IMG/VR virus record: IMGVR_UViG_3300030106_005909
Span: 1 to 48,970 of that record
Reading direction: 5' to 3' (one strand)
Length of the DNA: 48,970 nucleotides
Source of the DNA: a virus
The translations under genes and the position numbers were made by a program. Below the pieces are notes generated by a model. The model was given only the letters and a program-made list of their open reading frames with translations. It had not been told where the DNA came from and made no database searches. How positions within the stretch are numbered: the stretch's first letter is position 1; each line of letters opens with the position of its first letter. Shown here piece by piece: positions 1-6,298 of this stretch.

Positions 1-572
1 TGCGCCTCGGCAGTAGTGCTTCGCCGTAAATGGTCCCATGCTGCAAGCTCCGAAATGTGTATAAATGAGGGGTCGCCGCCCCGGTTAGCCTCTGTTGATC
101 CTTGTGTGATGCTGCGAAACTTTGAACCCCAGGTCACGCCCTCAACATCAGATGACCACTCAAGCGTGTTCCCCCGGCTTTTTGGCAATGAATGTGGAAA
201 CATTCGCGCAAACTGTGGGTCTAAGTTATTCTTAAAGTTACGCGCAATGCCTGCAATCTCCCTGGTGGCCTGGTCTAGCTGGGCTATTACCAGCGCAAAC
301 AGGTTTGGATTGAAGGTACACAGCCAGTAACCAATTGCCTCGATAGCTGTAGACATGCCGAGACGACGACATTTGTTAATAATCACCCGTACTGGCTTCT
401 TATGTTCTATGCAGTGCAGCACCCAATCAATAACAGCGCGCTGCTCCCGGTTGGGCTCAAACGGCAACATCTGTATTCCGCTGTCAGTTTTGACGCGAAT
501 CTTCAGGCAACGCTTAAAAAACAGATAGGGGTCTTTGCTAAGGGCCAGCCATATGTCGCCACGACGGCTCAT
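1..572 (-). CDS. terL: Terminase large subunit, N-terminal part (continues at 48970)
   Basis: This is the ATPase half of the DNA-packaging motor. The frame is open from the ATG at 572 to base 1 and continues without a break at the other end of the window, giving a joined protein of about 626 aa. The Walker A-like segment KCRRLGMST (residues about 67-75) is the non-canonical ARQLG-ST type seen in many phage terminases. A Walker B-like ISELAAWD follows further on. The start overlaps the stop of the upstream gene in ATGA, so the two are coupled, as is usual for TerS-TerL pairs. TerL docks on the portal and pumps DNA into the prohead. Identification is secure; only the split by the window edge is artificial. 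Confidence 0.93.
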   Translation of the reverse strand, partial: MSRRGDIWLALSKDPYLFFKRCLKIRVKTDSGIQMLPFEPNREQRAVIDWVLHCIEHKKPVRVIINKCRRLGMSTAIEAIGYWLCTFNPNLFALVIAQLDQATREIAGIARNFKNNLDPQFARMFPHSLPKSRGNTLEWSSDVEGVTWGSKFRSITQGSTEANRGGDPSFIHISELAAWDHLRRSTTAEA

Positions 573-1150
573 GCAGTGGCAGGGGTTGCCGTTTTCGCTT
601 TTTTGCGACTAACTTTTTTCTTTGCAGCCTTTTGCTCACGAGCAATCTCAGCGTCATCGATTGCATTTACAGTCGCAACCACTGAGTTACGAATACCACT
701 CATGCGTGCTGTAGTGCGAGATGGGGGTATCGCTCTCAAAAAAGTGCGGATACGATTAGTATGCATAGCAATCAGCATCATCGCAGACGGTGTTGTGCCT
801 ATTGCTTTGGCAATCCTTTCAAGACGACAGTAGACATGCCAGCTCATATCGTGGCTATATAGACCGTTTCCGTTGCTAAGAGTTACCGAATCCTGACGTT
901 CTGCCTTTGAAAGGCTGTAAGCGTCACTGGGGATTTGCGGCTCCCACCAGGAAATAAGCAACTCACCAACAAAATCCATGATAGCACGGCTATCTTTTAG
1001 CCCAGTTGCTCGCATTAAGTTGTTCAGCTCTCGCTGCAAAGCCGAATCAAGGGCAATGGGCCACGGTGAGCCACCCTCTGTCGTCTTGGGCGGCGATGGC
1101 CGGGCTGCAGTGAAAGGGAGATGTGTAGTGTGTTCAGCTGGTTTTGGCAT
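569..1150 (-). CDS. Candidate small terminase subunit
   Basis: A 193 aa protein directly upstream of terL with a 4-base ATGA overlap, the usual place of the DNA-recognition subunit TerS. The body is mostly helical in character and the last 25 residues are Lys/Ala-rich (AAKKKVSRKKAKTATP), a plausible DNA-contacting tail. No helix-turn-helix can be picked out with certainty, so the call rests on position, size and charge. Another DNA-binding late protein is possible. The ATG at 1150 is preceded by only a weak ribosome site (CGGGAT). Confidence 0.5.
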   Translation of the reverse strand: MPKPAEHTTHLPFTAARPSPPKTTEGGSPWPIALDSALQRELNNLMRATGLKDSRAIMDFVGELLISWWEPQIPSDAYSLSKAERQDSVTLSNGNGLYSHDMSWHVYCRLERIAKAIGTTPSAMMLIAMHTNRIRTFLRAIPPSRTTARMSGIRNSVVATVNAIDDAEIAREQKAAKKKVSRKKAKTATPATA

Positions 1151-1189
1151 ATCCCGACTGTATATACCCTAAAAAAAATGTCCAGCGAA

Positions 1190-1474
1190 TCACAAAAGTT
1201 TAGGATATTTTGACTTTTTCTTCTTCTTGCGAACTACCGCAGCAACAATTCCCTTGGGGTGCTCCAAAGAAACGGCGCTTTTTGGCAGGATAAGACGTAA
1301 TCGAGCCGCAGCCATATTAGACATTCCCTCAAGGAAGTCTTCTGCTTGGTCTCCACCATGCCGTAGCTGGTGAATAAACTCGCTGACAGTGACTCCATAG
1401 CCTGGTATTTCGGCGTCTGGCTGAAATTTGCTGCGTAAAATGCGATCAGCCATTTGGTTGCGTGTGCGGTCCAT
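1190..1474 (-). CDS. Small basic-tailed protein, unknown function
   Basis: A 94 aa protein, first recognisable gene of the late minus-strand run upstream of the TerS candidate. The N-terminal 75 residues look helical and the C-terminus carries a lysine run (RKKKKKSKYPKLL). Its stop is 39 bases before the next gene; that gap contains eight consecutive T on the minus strand but no convincing stem. No family is recognised. Lysine tails recur in this genome's late small proteins, so a nucleic-acid contact is possible but unproved. Confidence 0.6.
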   Translation of the reverse strand: MDRTRNQMADRILRSKFQPDAEIPGYGVTVSEFIHQLRHGGDQAEDFLEGMSNMAAARLRLILPKSAVSLEHPKGIVAAVVRKKKKKSKYPKLL

Positions 1475-1523
1475 GCGTCATATTACGCCGTGTAAGTCAT
1501 AAAACACAGAAAAGAGGCTGATA

Positions 1524-1745
1524 ATGAGTGAATGTGCAAATTGCAAGGCAATGGTAAAGAGGCTGCAGGACATGGAGCGCATGCAAGACGGCGAGCAAGA
1601 GCGTATGACATGCCTGATAGAGGACTTTCAGAGCGCCACATACACCACAAGTTGCAACTTTCTGGACGTACACACCGATATGGGGTGGGTATTTCGTTGG
1701 TTGTGGGTGGTGACCGGACTTTCAGTCCTCGGGTTGTTCCTCTGA
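1524..1745 (+). CDS. Small membrane-anchored protein, unknown
   Basis: A 73 aa protein with a cysteine-bearing, charged N-terminal part (CANCKAM near residue 4) and a hydrophobic C-terminal segment (about residues 55-73, FRWLWVVTGLSVLGLFL) that fits one membrane helix. AGAGG lies 6 bases before the ATG. It is a lone plus-strand gene between minus-strand genes, and its 3' end overlaps the opposing gene by 24 bases. Function is not recognised; the tail-anchor layout would place it in the inner membrane. Confidence 0.6.
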   Translation: MSECANCKAMVKRLQDMERMQDGEQERMTCLIEDFQSATYTTSCNFLDVHTDMGWVFRWLWVVTGLSVLGLFL

Positions 1746-2069
1746 ATCGAACATCTCCACTAGGCATTCCAGCAATCGCTCGGCATATTCTGCCCCTACC
1801 ATAAATTCTCCCCTGCCAAGATTTAGGGCAACCCAGTCACCGCCTGCCCGTCTGGCAGATACCGCGTCAAACCCCATTTCTTTGCTGCGACAAAAACGGT
1901 CACGGCGCGTTCTAGGACGTTTTGGCCCCCAGGCGGTGTTTGACACCATAATACGCTTCCCATTCCGAGGCCCAGCTCGCTCCATGCCGTGCTCAGTAAA
2001 CCCACAATCTTTGCAGGTTCGGGGGAAGTCCCCCCATTTTCGGTCAAAGCGGTGTCTCACGCCGCGCAC
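1722..2069 (-). CDS. Small protein with a CxxC pair, unknown
   Basis: A 115 aa reading frame, basic in its first two thirds and acidic at its end. CKDCG near residue 19 looks like half of a zinc knuckle, with a further C and H downstream. The start given is a GTG at 2069 with no good ribosome site; a GTG about 9 bases inside is also possible. It faces away from the plus-strand early genes across a 243-base gap. No HNH or other nuclease signature is visible. It may be real or a long chance frame. Confidence 0.5.
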   Translation of the reverse strand: MRGVRHRFDRKWGDFPRTCKDCGFTEHGMERAGPRNGKRIMVSNTAWGPKRPRTRRDRFCRSKEMGFDAVSARRAGGDWVALNLGRGEFMVGAEYAERLLECLVEMFDSEEQPED

Positions 2070-2312
2070 CGTAGTATATTGCCCCCGATATGGGTACCCT
2101 TCAGAAAAACAGGCACCCCATATTTACAGACTCTCTAAAATATGATACGCAAGGAGCCGTGAAACGGCCTCCCTCGTTTCCTCCCCCCTGAGAACCCCCC
2201 TCCATTCCAATCACCCTCCGCTTTCTAAAGCGCACAAACCCCGGCCCGCAAGGCCATCCGTCTATTTACCCACAAAGGTGTATAAATTTACGTACGGGGT
2301 TTAGCGCGGTTC
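2070..2312. other. Divergent intergenic region with candidate promoters
   Basis: This 243-base gap separates the minus-strand gene ending upstream from the plus-strand genes that begin near 2349. It has a strongly pyrimidine-rich plus strand around 2160-2225, an imperfect hairpin at about 2153-2172 (GGAGCCGT with ACGGCCTCC, one bulge), and a TATAAA at 2281-2286 that could be a plus-strand -10 box, though no good -35 box lies at the right distance. No open frame in it has coding character. It is the natural site for divergent promoters. Confidence 0.4.
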
Positions 2313-2348
2313 TTGCCAATAGTTCTCGATTATACCAATATCCATCGC

Positions 2349-2552
2349 ATGCCTATTACCCAAAAAGACCTGGAACCACAGCTTGTAGCTTGCGAGCTGG
2401 CTACACGTCTAATGCACGACCCCTGGTTGCCCGTTTTGGTGCAAATGCCCAACGGGGACTACAAATCCGCAGTTGTAGTACAGGAGCCAGTAGAGCTAAA
2501 AGGCGCAGATCACGACCAACCAGAGCACATCGAGGCGCTTATCCTAAAATGA
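2349..2552 (+). CDS. Small acidic protein, unknown
   Basis: A 67 aa protein from the ATG at 2349; a TTG at 2313 would add 12 residues but neither start has a clear ribosome site. The sequence is soluble in character and ends acidic (HDQPEHIEALILK). Its stop overlaps the next start in ATGA, which supports translation. It is the first gene of a three-gene plus-strand set that stops just before the repeat-rich control region. No family is recognised. Confidence 0.6.
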   Translation: MPITQKDLEPQLVACELATRLMHDPWLPVLVQMPNGDYKSAVVVQEPVELKGADHDQPEHIEALILK

Positions 2553-2791
2553 ATGCACCAACGCTTAGAATGGTCACAGACGATATCAACTTCACCGAAG
2601 TAATCGTGTACCCCATAGGGCAGAAGTCCGTGCGGTTAGTGCTGCATGGAGAGCCGTTTGGCACCTATGGAACTGAATCCAGCATGGTCGCCACCCTGCG
2701 TGATGATCAGGCTGACTTACTACTTACTGCAATCCAGGAGATTAGAGATGAAACACGAGATGGGCGGCAAATCAAAGCCAAAGCCCGGTAA
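2549..2791 (+). CDS. Small protein, unknown
   Basis: An 80 aa protein whose ATG overlaps the preceding stop (ATGA). It appears to be a compact beta-rich N-terminal part (INFTEVIVYPIGQKSVRLVL) followed by a helical C-terminus. The coupling to genes on both sides is the main support for it being translated. No family or motif is recognised. Confidence 0.6.
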   Translation: MNAPTLRMVTDDINFTEVIVYPIGQKSVRLVLHGEPFGTYGTESSMVATLRDDQADLLLTAIQEIRDETRDGRQIKAKAR

Positions 2792-2963
2792 AAAGTCCCC
2801 AAAGCGACCACCAAAGCCCAAAAAGGGCAGGGGTAAAAAGGGCTATTCAGGCAAAAAACCCATGACCGCCACAGAAAAGGCGCTCGCTAAGTTGGCAAAG
2901 CCTTATGACAAGGTGACATATGCCGATATTATCGCTGGGCGGAAGCAAAGTTCTAAATCCTAG
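2748..2963 (+). CDS. Lysine-rich small protein
   Basis: A 71 aa protein from the ATG at 2748, with CAGGAG 7-8 bases upstream. Residues 6-45 are an almost unbroken Lys/Pro/Gly-rich stretch of the kind found in disordered nucleic-acid-binding tails, followed by a short helical end (TEKALAKLAKPYDKVTYADI). It overlaps the previous gene by 44 bases and is the last gene before the long non-coding region. A role in DNA or RNA binding is inferred only from charge. Confidence 0.6.
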   Translation: MKHEMGGKSKPKPGKKSPKRPPKPKKGRGKKGYSGKKPMTATEKALAKLAKPYDKVTYADIIAGRKQSSKS

Positions 2964-3024
2964 ATTTTGTAGCGGAGTGGCTGCTTCGCGAAGGGTCTAT
3001 GGATACCTTGCGCGCGCGTCGAAG

Positions 3025-3050
3025 GTCACCCCCCCCCTACGGGGGGGGAC
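3025..3050. repeat. C-run/G-run hairpin
   Basis: Nine C (3029-3037), the spacer TAC and eight G (3041-3048) form a nearly pure G-C stem of eight pairs, extended by GT/AC on the outside across a CA bulge. It lies 60 bases after the last upstream stop. The fold is strong enough to pause a polymerase, but no T-run follows on either strand, so it is not a classical terminator. Confidence 0.65.
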
Positions 3051-3110
3051 TTGCCGATATTTGAATTTGGCATGGTTGGTGCAACCGCGCGCGATACCGC
3101 GTGAGCTATA

Positions 3111-3140
3111 GGGGGGGTCTGGGGGGGGTCTACCAGGGGG
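3111..3140 (+). promoter_or_regulatory. Potential G-quadruplex tract
   Basis: Runs of seven, eight and five G (3111-3117, 3121-3128, 3136-3140) are separated by TCT and a seven-base spacer. The longer runs can be split to provide four G3 tracts, so an intramolecular quadruplex on the plus strand is possible. The last run also forms the palindrome GGGGTACCCC with the following bases (3137-3146). Confidence 0.45.
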
Positions 3141-3155
3141 TACCCCTTCGGGACG

Positions 3156-3170
3156 TATGGCACCATATGT
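3156..3170. repeat. Palindromic repeat, copy 1
   Basis: The 15-mer TATGGCACCATATGT occurs here and again at 3315-3329. Its core is an inverted repeat, TATGG-CA-CCATA, the size and symmetry expected of a dimeric protein's binding site. Together the two copies bracket the 21-base repeats at 3215-3265. Confidence 0.6.
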
Positions 3171-3214
3171 GGCAAGTTCTGGGTCCGATAATCCAAATTT
3201 GCGGACGCTACCCT

Positions 3215-3265
3215 CGCGCGGTATCTGGCTCGTGCGGGGGCGCCCGCGCGGTATGTGGCTCGTGC
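3215..3265. repeat. Two 21-base direct repeats at 30-base spacing
   Basis: The first copy (3215-3235) and the second (3245-3265) differ at one position only and start exactly 30 bases apart, close to three helical turns, so both would present the same face of the DNA. Each contains GCGGTAT followed by TGGCTCGTGC. A related inverted stretch with CGCGGTATCGCG lies at about 3085-3100. This spacing is typical of iterons or cooperative operator sites. Confidence 0.6.
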
Positions 3266-3314
3266 CCCTTGTGCGCGTGCGCGTGCGTGCAGGCACTGCG
3301 CCAGGGTTGCCATA

Positions 3315-3329
3315 TATGGCACCATATGT
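3315..3329. repeat. Palindromic repeat, copy 2
   Basis: Second copy of TATGGCACCATATGT. Here the symmetry is fuller, ATATGG-CA-CCATAT (3314-3327), six bases each side of a two-base centre. Likely bound by the same factor as copy 1. Confidence 0.6.
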
Positions 3330-3554
3330 CGCGAGGCGTCCAGGCTTGGCCAAGGTGGTACCGACTCCCTCCCATTCCTGGGTGCCACTCTCCACCTATC
3401 GCTAGAAATTCTGCATCTTTTTTCCCAATGATTTCAACGCTTTGTGAAATAGTTGAAAAAAGTGTTTGACCTTGAGAGGAAGTTCTGGCGTCATTGGGAG
3501 GCCGAAAGGGTCTGACCCTGGATGGTCGGAGCTTCCCGCTGGGGGCGCTTCGGG

Positions 3555-4169
3555 TGCTCTGCCTTCGGGTGAAGCACTTGTTGGTTCTTTGAAAATTTCA
3601 CGTTGTGCACCGCGGTTGCAGATCCACACGTTCGGCCTTTGGTCGGTGAAACGCACAACGAGAATACATAGTGTGTATGTGAGACGATACGCGGCGAGTG
3701 TGTGAGCTTTCGGGCTCGAATCTTCGGATGCATGCGACCCGCCTTCTACTTACGGACTCGGAACGCGGATAAATTGGGTATGAAAAAGCCCACACTTCCA
3801 ATGATGACGCCTTCGGGCGTGTCGCCTTCGGGCAAGTACCGCAGCTACGTTGCGACGTAGCACCGTGCGAGGGGTTTTGGGTAAGCCAAAGTGTACAGGG
3901 TAACCTGTTCATGCAGTCCAGGCAGTGGAAAGCCAGCATTGCCGACATCTAGACAACGCGACTTGATCATGATTTGCACGGTCCGTTTTGACGCTAGATG
4001 AATCAACGTGCGACGGGAGGTAAACCGACGTACCGCACACCAACTCACGGTAAACGCCAGGAACCGCTTCGGCGGGTGTACTAGCGAGCCGTGGGGTGCA
4101 GCAGGCTTCAGCCTGTGTGCGTCGGTTAACTCCTGGTTTTTATACTGCATCCGGCATCACGTCGGGTGC
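3555..4169 (+). ncRNA. Candidate structured leader RNA with serial stem-loops
   Basis: At least eight short hairpins read on the plus strand: 3555-3576 (UUCG loop, one mismatch), 3704-3717 (GAGCU/GGCUC, UUCG), 3720-3729 (AUC/GAU, UUCG), 3807-3820 (ACGCC/GGCGU, UUCG), 3824-3833 (GCC/GGC, UUCG), 3844-3861 (seven-base stem, UGCG loop), 4064-4075 (CCGC/GCGG, UUCG), 4101-4116 (CAGGC/GCCUG, UUCA) and 4147-4169 (seven-base stem, nine-base loop). The last ends 11 bases before the ribosome site of the first early gene. The density of cUUCGg loops is far above chance and supports a transcribed, folded RNA. Whether it is a cis-acting leader or a separate RNA cannot be told, and no promoter was found with confidence. 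Confidence 0.5.
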
Positions 4170-4179
4170 GGTTAGAACT

Positions 4180-4193
4180 CAGGAGACTATCAA
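4180..4193 (+). promoter_or_regulatory. Repeated ribosome-site cassette, copy 1
   Basis: The 14-mer CAGGAGACTATCAA, with Shine-Dalgarno core AGGAG, precedes the ATG at 4193. The same 14 bases occur before the starts at 6299 and 6879, so this is a conserved translation-start cassette and not a chance match. Confidence 0.75.
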
Positions 4194-4261
4194 TGGATTT
4201 ATTCCTATCTATCTTCCTGCTCTCGTTCGTTGTCCTGCCCTGCCTACTAGCGGAGGGCTAG
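4193..4261 (+). CDS. 22-residue hydrophobic peptide
   Basis: A very short gene behind the strong ribosome-site cassette. The peptide is almost entirely hydrophobic (MDLFLSIFLLSFVVLPC and five more residues), enough for one membrane-spanning helix, and ends in TAG four bases before the next ATG. It is either a small membrane peptide or a leader peptide coupling ribosome entry to the early operon. No known family is claimed. Confidence 0.6.
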   Translation: MDLFLSIFLLSFVVLPCLLAEG

Positions 4262-4264
4262 ACC

Positions 4265-4543
4265 ATGAACAAAAAGCAGAGATTGTACCTATCTCGGATG
4301 CGTCGAGAGGCTGAACAGCGCGAGCTACAGCGGAAACTCGATGCACTTGACGAGTCAGCAAACATCGCGGACGTCATTTACGGTGCGTCTGTGAAACGTC
4401 CTGGCAAGGCCAAGACTAAGTGCGGTATCGGCGGTTTCGACCGTGGGTATACCGCTAACAGCAATATCCCTTCGGGGTCATGCAACTACGGCGCCCGCGA
4501 TATGCGGGACCGCATCACAGAAGCACGGGAGGCGGTATGCTAG
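4265..4543 (+). CDS. Early-region protein with basic helical N-terminus
   Basis: A 92 aa protein; GGAGGG stands before the ATG at 4265. Residues 1-35 are charged and heptad-like (RREAEQRELQRKLDALDE), fit for a short coiled coil or nucleic-acid contact, followed by a Gly/Lys-rich middle. Its stop lies within the next gene's start (ATGCTAG). First soluble protein of the early operon. Function not recognised. Confidence 0.7.
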   Translation: MNKKQRLYLSRMRREAEQRELQRKLDALDESANIADVIYGASVKRPGKAKTKCGIGGFDRGYTANSNIPSGSCNYGARDMRDRITEAREAVC

Positions 4544-4839
4544 ACCTTGTCTTATCAGACTACTTCCAACGGATGCTCAGCGAGTATCCCGACCATAAGC
4601 ACCTAAACGCTATGCATAAAAAGTTCATAGCTGATGCGCCATACCGCGAAGCGGGTGAGCGCGAATGGGCTTACTACGTGTGGGCTGAAGTTCACCGACA
4701 CCAACGAGCGTTACGCGCTGATCGACGCATCGAGGCTAGACAGCTCGAACGTGCGCGATGGCAGCGAATCGAGACCATATCCGCATGGGTAGCACTGCCG
4801 CTACTGGCAGTACTGACCGTGCTTTGCTTCGCACTCTAG
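4537..4839 (+). CDS. Tail-anchored small membrane protein
   Basis: A 100 aa protein. The ATG at 4537 follows GGAGG and overlaps the previous stop. Residues 1-78 are soluble, charged and aromatic-rich, and residues about 80-100 (SAWVALPLLAVLTVLCFAL) form one C-terminal membrane helix, giving an N-in/C-out tail anchor. Early phage proteins of this shape often act on host membrane processes, but nothing specific is recognisable. Confidence 0.7.
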   Translation: MLDLVLSDYFQRMLSEYPDHKHLNAMHKKFIADAPYREAGEREWAYYVWAEVHRHQRALRADRRIEARQLERARWQRIETISAWVALPLLAVLTVLCFAL

Positions 4840-4849
4840 GAGGTGAGTG

Positions 4850-5245
4850 ATGGATGAGTACACGGACGAGCAATGCGCGCAGTTGCGCGAATACGAGCGC
4901 AAAATGCTGCAAGAGCTAGCGGGTGTCGAGCCCATGCGCGCAATGATACAAATACAGGATGCGCTGCGACTCGTCGGAGATCACGAGCTAATTGTTGACT
5001 TCCTAGCAGGGGAGTACGGCGCACAGGCATTCTACTGCAAGATTAAGTACGGCACCAAGCTAAGCCATGAATTATTCGATGCATTCTGGAAACACGCTTA
5101 CGACCCCTGGGAGGACGATGACTACAAACACAGCGTGTGGCTCACATGCGCCGAGGCCTACCGCCAAACCGAAGACTACTGGGAACAGGAGCAAAAACCA
5201 CAGCGCGGATACAGTGTCCGTGGCTATGACTGGGAGTATAAATAA
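4850..5245 (+). CDS. Acidic aromatic-rich early protein
   Basis: A 131 aa protein behind AGGAGG; a GTG three bases earlier is the alternative start. It is acidic and rich in Tyr and Trp, notably in the last 60 residues (YDPWEDDDYK, YWEQEQKPQ). Stop and next start overlap in ATAATG. No family is recognised. Confidence 0.7.
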   Translation: MDEYTDEQCAQLREYERKMLQELAGVEPMRAMIQIQDALRLVGDHELIVDFLAGEYGAQAFYCKIKYGTKLSHELFDAFWKHAYDPWEDDDYKHSVWLTCAEAYRQTEDYWEQEQKPQRGYSVRGYDWEYK

Positions 5246-5436
5246 TGGACTATCTCAACTTTGATGAACCTGGATTCGACCACCCATGCATGTGGGAGGA
5301 ATTCGCAGCACCAACCGACGACGAGCCAACACTGGACTCGTTTGCAGACGAGGATCGCGCACTACGGCGCCTGGAATCACCAACCTATGAACTGCCCGAC
5401 TACAACGATGACGGCAGCTGGCAATGGAGGGACTAG
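5245..5436 (+). CDS. Highly acidic 63-residue protein
   Basis: By count about 19 of 63 residues are Asp or Glu and only four are Arg or Lys, a net charge near -15. The start overlaps the previous stop (TAATG). Small, strongly acidic early phage proteins are sometimes DNA mimics that block restriction or other DNA-binding enzymes; here that is inference from charge only. The next ATG follows three bases after the stop. Confidence 0.65.
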   Translation: MDYLNFDEPGFDHPCMWEEFAAPTDDEPTLDSFADEDRALRRLESPTYELPDYNDDGSWQWRD

Positions 5437-5438
5437 TA

Positions 5439-5645
5439 ATGACTAAGTTAGCAGAATTTCTAACACTGACCGAGGCGCAAGCCTGGGTAGCGAAGCACGA
5501 TGGTAAACACCGTGACTTCCTGATTCAGCAGGACATTTTCAGCAGTAAGTATCAAATCTTCGAGCCAATCCTACGCTCACAACGCAAAGAGGGCACACGC
5601 TGCGCCTTCAATGGCAAGCGCAACCGCTACTGGAGAAGCATATGA
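5439..5645 (+). CDS. Small basic-tailed early protein
   Basis: A 68 aa protein; GGAGGG lies 11 bases ahead of the ATG at 5439. The C-terminal third is basic (RSQRKEGTRCAFNGKRNRYW). The stop overlaps the next start in ATGA. It may bind nucleic acid through its tail; no family is recognised. Confidence 0.65.
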   Translation: MTKLAEFLTLTEAQAWVAKHDGKHRDFLIQQDIFSSKYQIFEPILRSQRKEGTRCAFNGKRNRYWRSI

Positions 5646-5863
5646 GACTCGACAAGCATGACCGGCTAATGATGTCCAAAGGCTACCGATACCGAATGGA
5701 GTTCGCATTGGGGCCTGAGCCGCTCTACACAAAAACGATAGGGGCAATGCGCGAGCTACTGAAGAGCTACCCCGAATCCAAGCACGGCCCAATCAAGATA
5801 CGACCTTTGTACAGCAAGCCGTGTGGTTGCGTATCAATTTTTCTACACCCGGAGCTAGACTAA
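5642..5863 (+). CDS. Small early protein, unknown
   Basis: A 73 aa protein in a tight chain: it starts in the previous stop (ATGA) and its own stop TAA shares its last base with the next ATG. Two cysteines sit in a CGC near the end (SKPCGCVSIFL). No recognised domain. Confidence 0.65.
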   Translation: MRLDKHDRLMMSKGYRYRMEFALGPEPLYTKTIGAMRELLKSYPESKHGPIKIRPLYSKPCGCVSIFLHPELD

Positions 5864-6267
5864 TGATTTACAAAGTATGGCGCGACGAGTGCAACAAAAA
5901 CGAAAACGCAGACACGTACGAGTTCGGAACTGACAACGCAGCGCCGTGTCTACCATGCGAGGAACGACTGCGAAAAATCAATCCTGAGAGCACAGGTGAG
6001 TCAACATGCATGTACTACCGCGCGGTACCAGGACGCAAGACGGTGTACACGCTGTGCTGCTCGTGTCACGCCACAAGTAGCTTCACGCTCACCGACGACT
6101 ACGACGAGCACAGCATGACAGCTGCAGCGTTATCCGCAGAGCACCGCGCGAACCGCGCCACGTATGGCAAAGATTACGACGCCGAGCAGGAAGCCTACGA
6201 ACGCAGCATGGATGCCCGTGCGGAGCGCAGCTACTTCGCAGCCGCAAACTACAATCTCAACTACTAG
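5863..6267 (+). CDS. Cysteine-rich, probably zinc-binding early protein
   Basis: A 134 aa protein. Cysteines are arranged as CLPC near residue 28 and CCSC near residue 65, with a further CM between, the pattern of a small zinc ribbon. The C-terminal third is a charged helix rich in Ala, Glu and Arg. The zinc site suggests DNA, RNA or protein contacts. A 31-base spacer with a ribosome-site cassette separates it from the next gene. No named family. Confidence 0.7.
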   Translation: MIYKVWRDECNKNENADTYEFGTDNAAPCLPCEERLRKINPESTGESTCMYYRAVPGRKTVYTLCCSCHATSSFTLTDDYDEHSMTAAALSAEHRANRATYGKDYDAEQEAYERSMDARAERSYFAAANYNLNY

Positions 6268-6283
6268 CCGCCGCACACCGGCA

Positions 6284-6297
6284 CAGGAGACTATCAA
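6284..6297 (+). promoter_or_regulatory. Repeated ribosome-site cassette, copy 2
   Basis: CAGGAGACTATCAA again, preceded by GCA so that 17 bases are shared with copy 3. It serves the ATG at 6299. Confidence 0.75.
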
Positions 6298-6298
6298 A

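Larger units (their letters stand above)
2964..4192. other. 1.2-kb non-coding control region, repeat- and hairpin-rich
   Basis: No frame here looks like a protein gene: the open frames overlap each other on both strands, lack ribosome sites and translate to low-complexity Arg/Pro/Gly text. Instead the left part (about 3025-3330) holds homopolymer C and G runs, a pair of 21-base repeats, a duplicated palindrome and an alternating GC tract, and the right part (3555-4169) holds a series of short stem-loops, many with UUCG loops. Such a layout fits a replication origin or operator cluster followed by a structured 5' leader for the early operon that starts at 4193. The separate elements are listed below. 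Confidence 0.7.

Noticed and set aside
3215-3265. A CRISPR array
   Set aside because: Only two repeat units with a 9-base interval; no spacers and no cas genes.
2997-3469. Three overlapping open frames of 120-132 codons on both strands in the GC-rich part of the control region
   Set aside because: They translate to Arg/Pro/Gly low-complexity text that mirrors the DNA repeats, have no ribosome sites and lie on top of palindromes and homopolymer runs.
3704-3745. A tRNA gene, because of GGGCTCGAATC near 3713
   Set aside because: No acceptor or anticodon stem can be built around it; the bases belong to two UUCG hairpins.
3402-4150. Several open frames of 80-116 codons in the hairpin-rich part
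   Set aside because: No start signals, mutual overlap, and stems with UUCG loops explain the sequence better than coding does.
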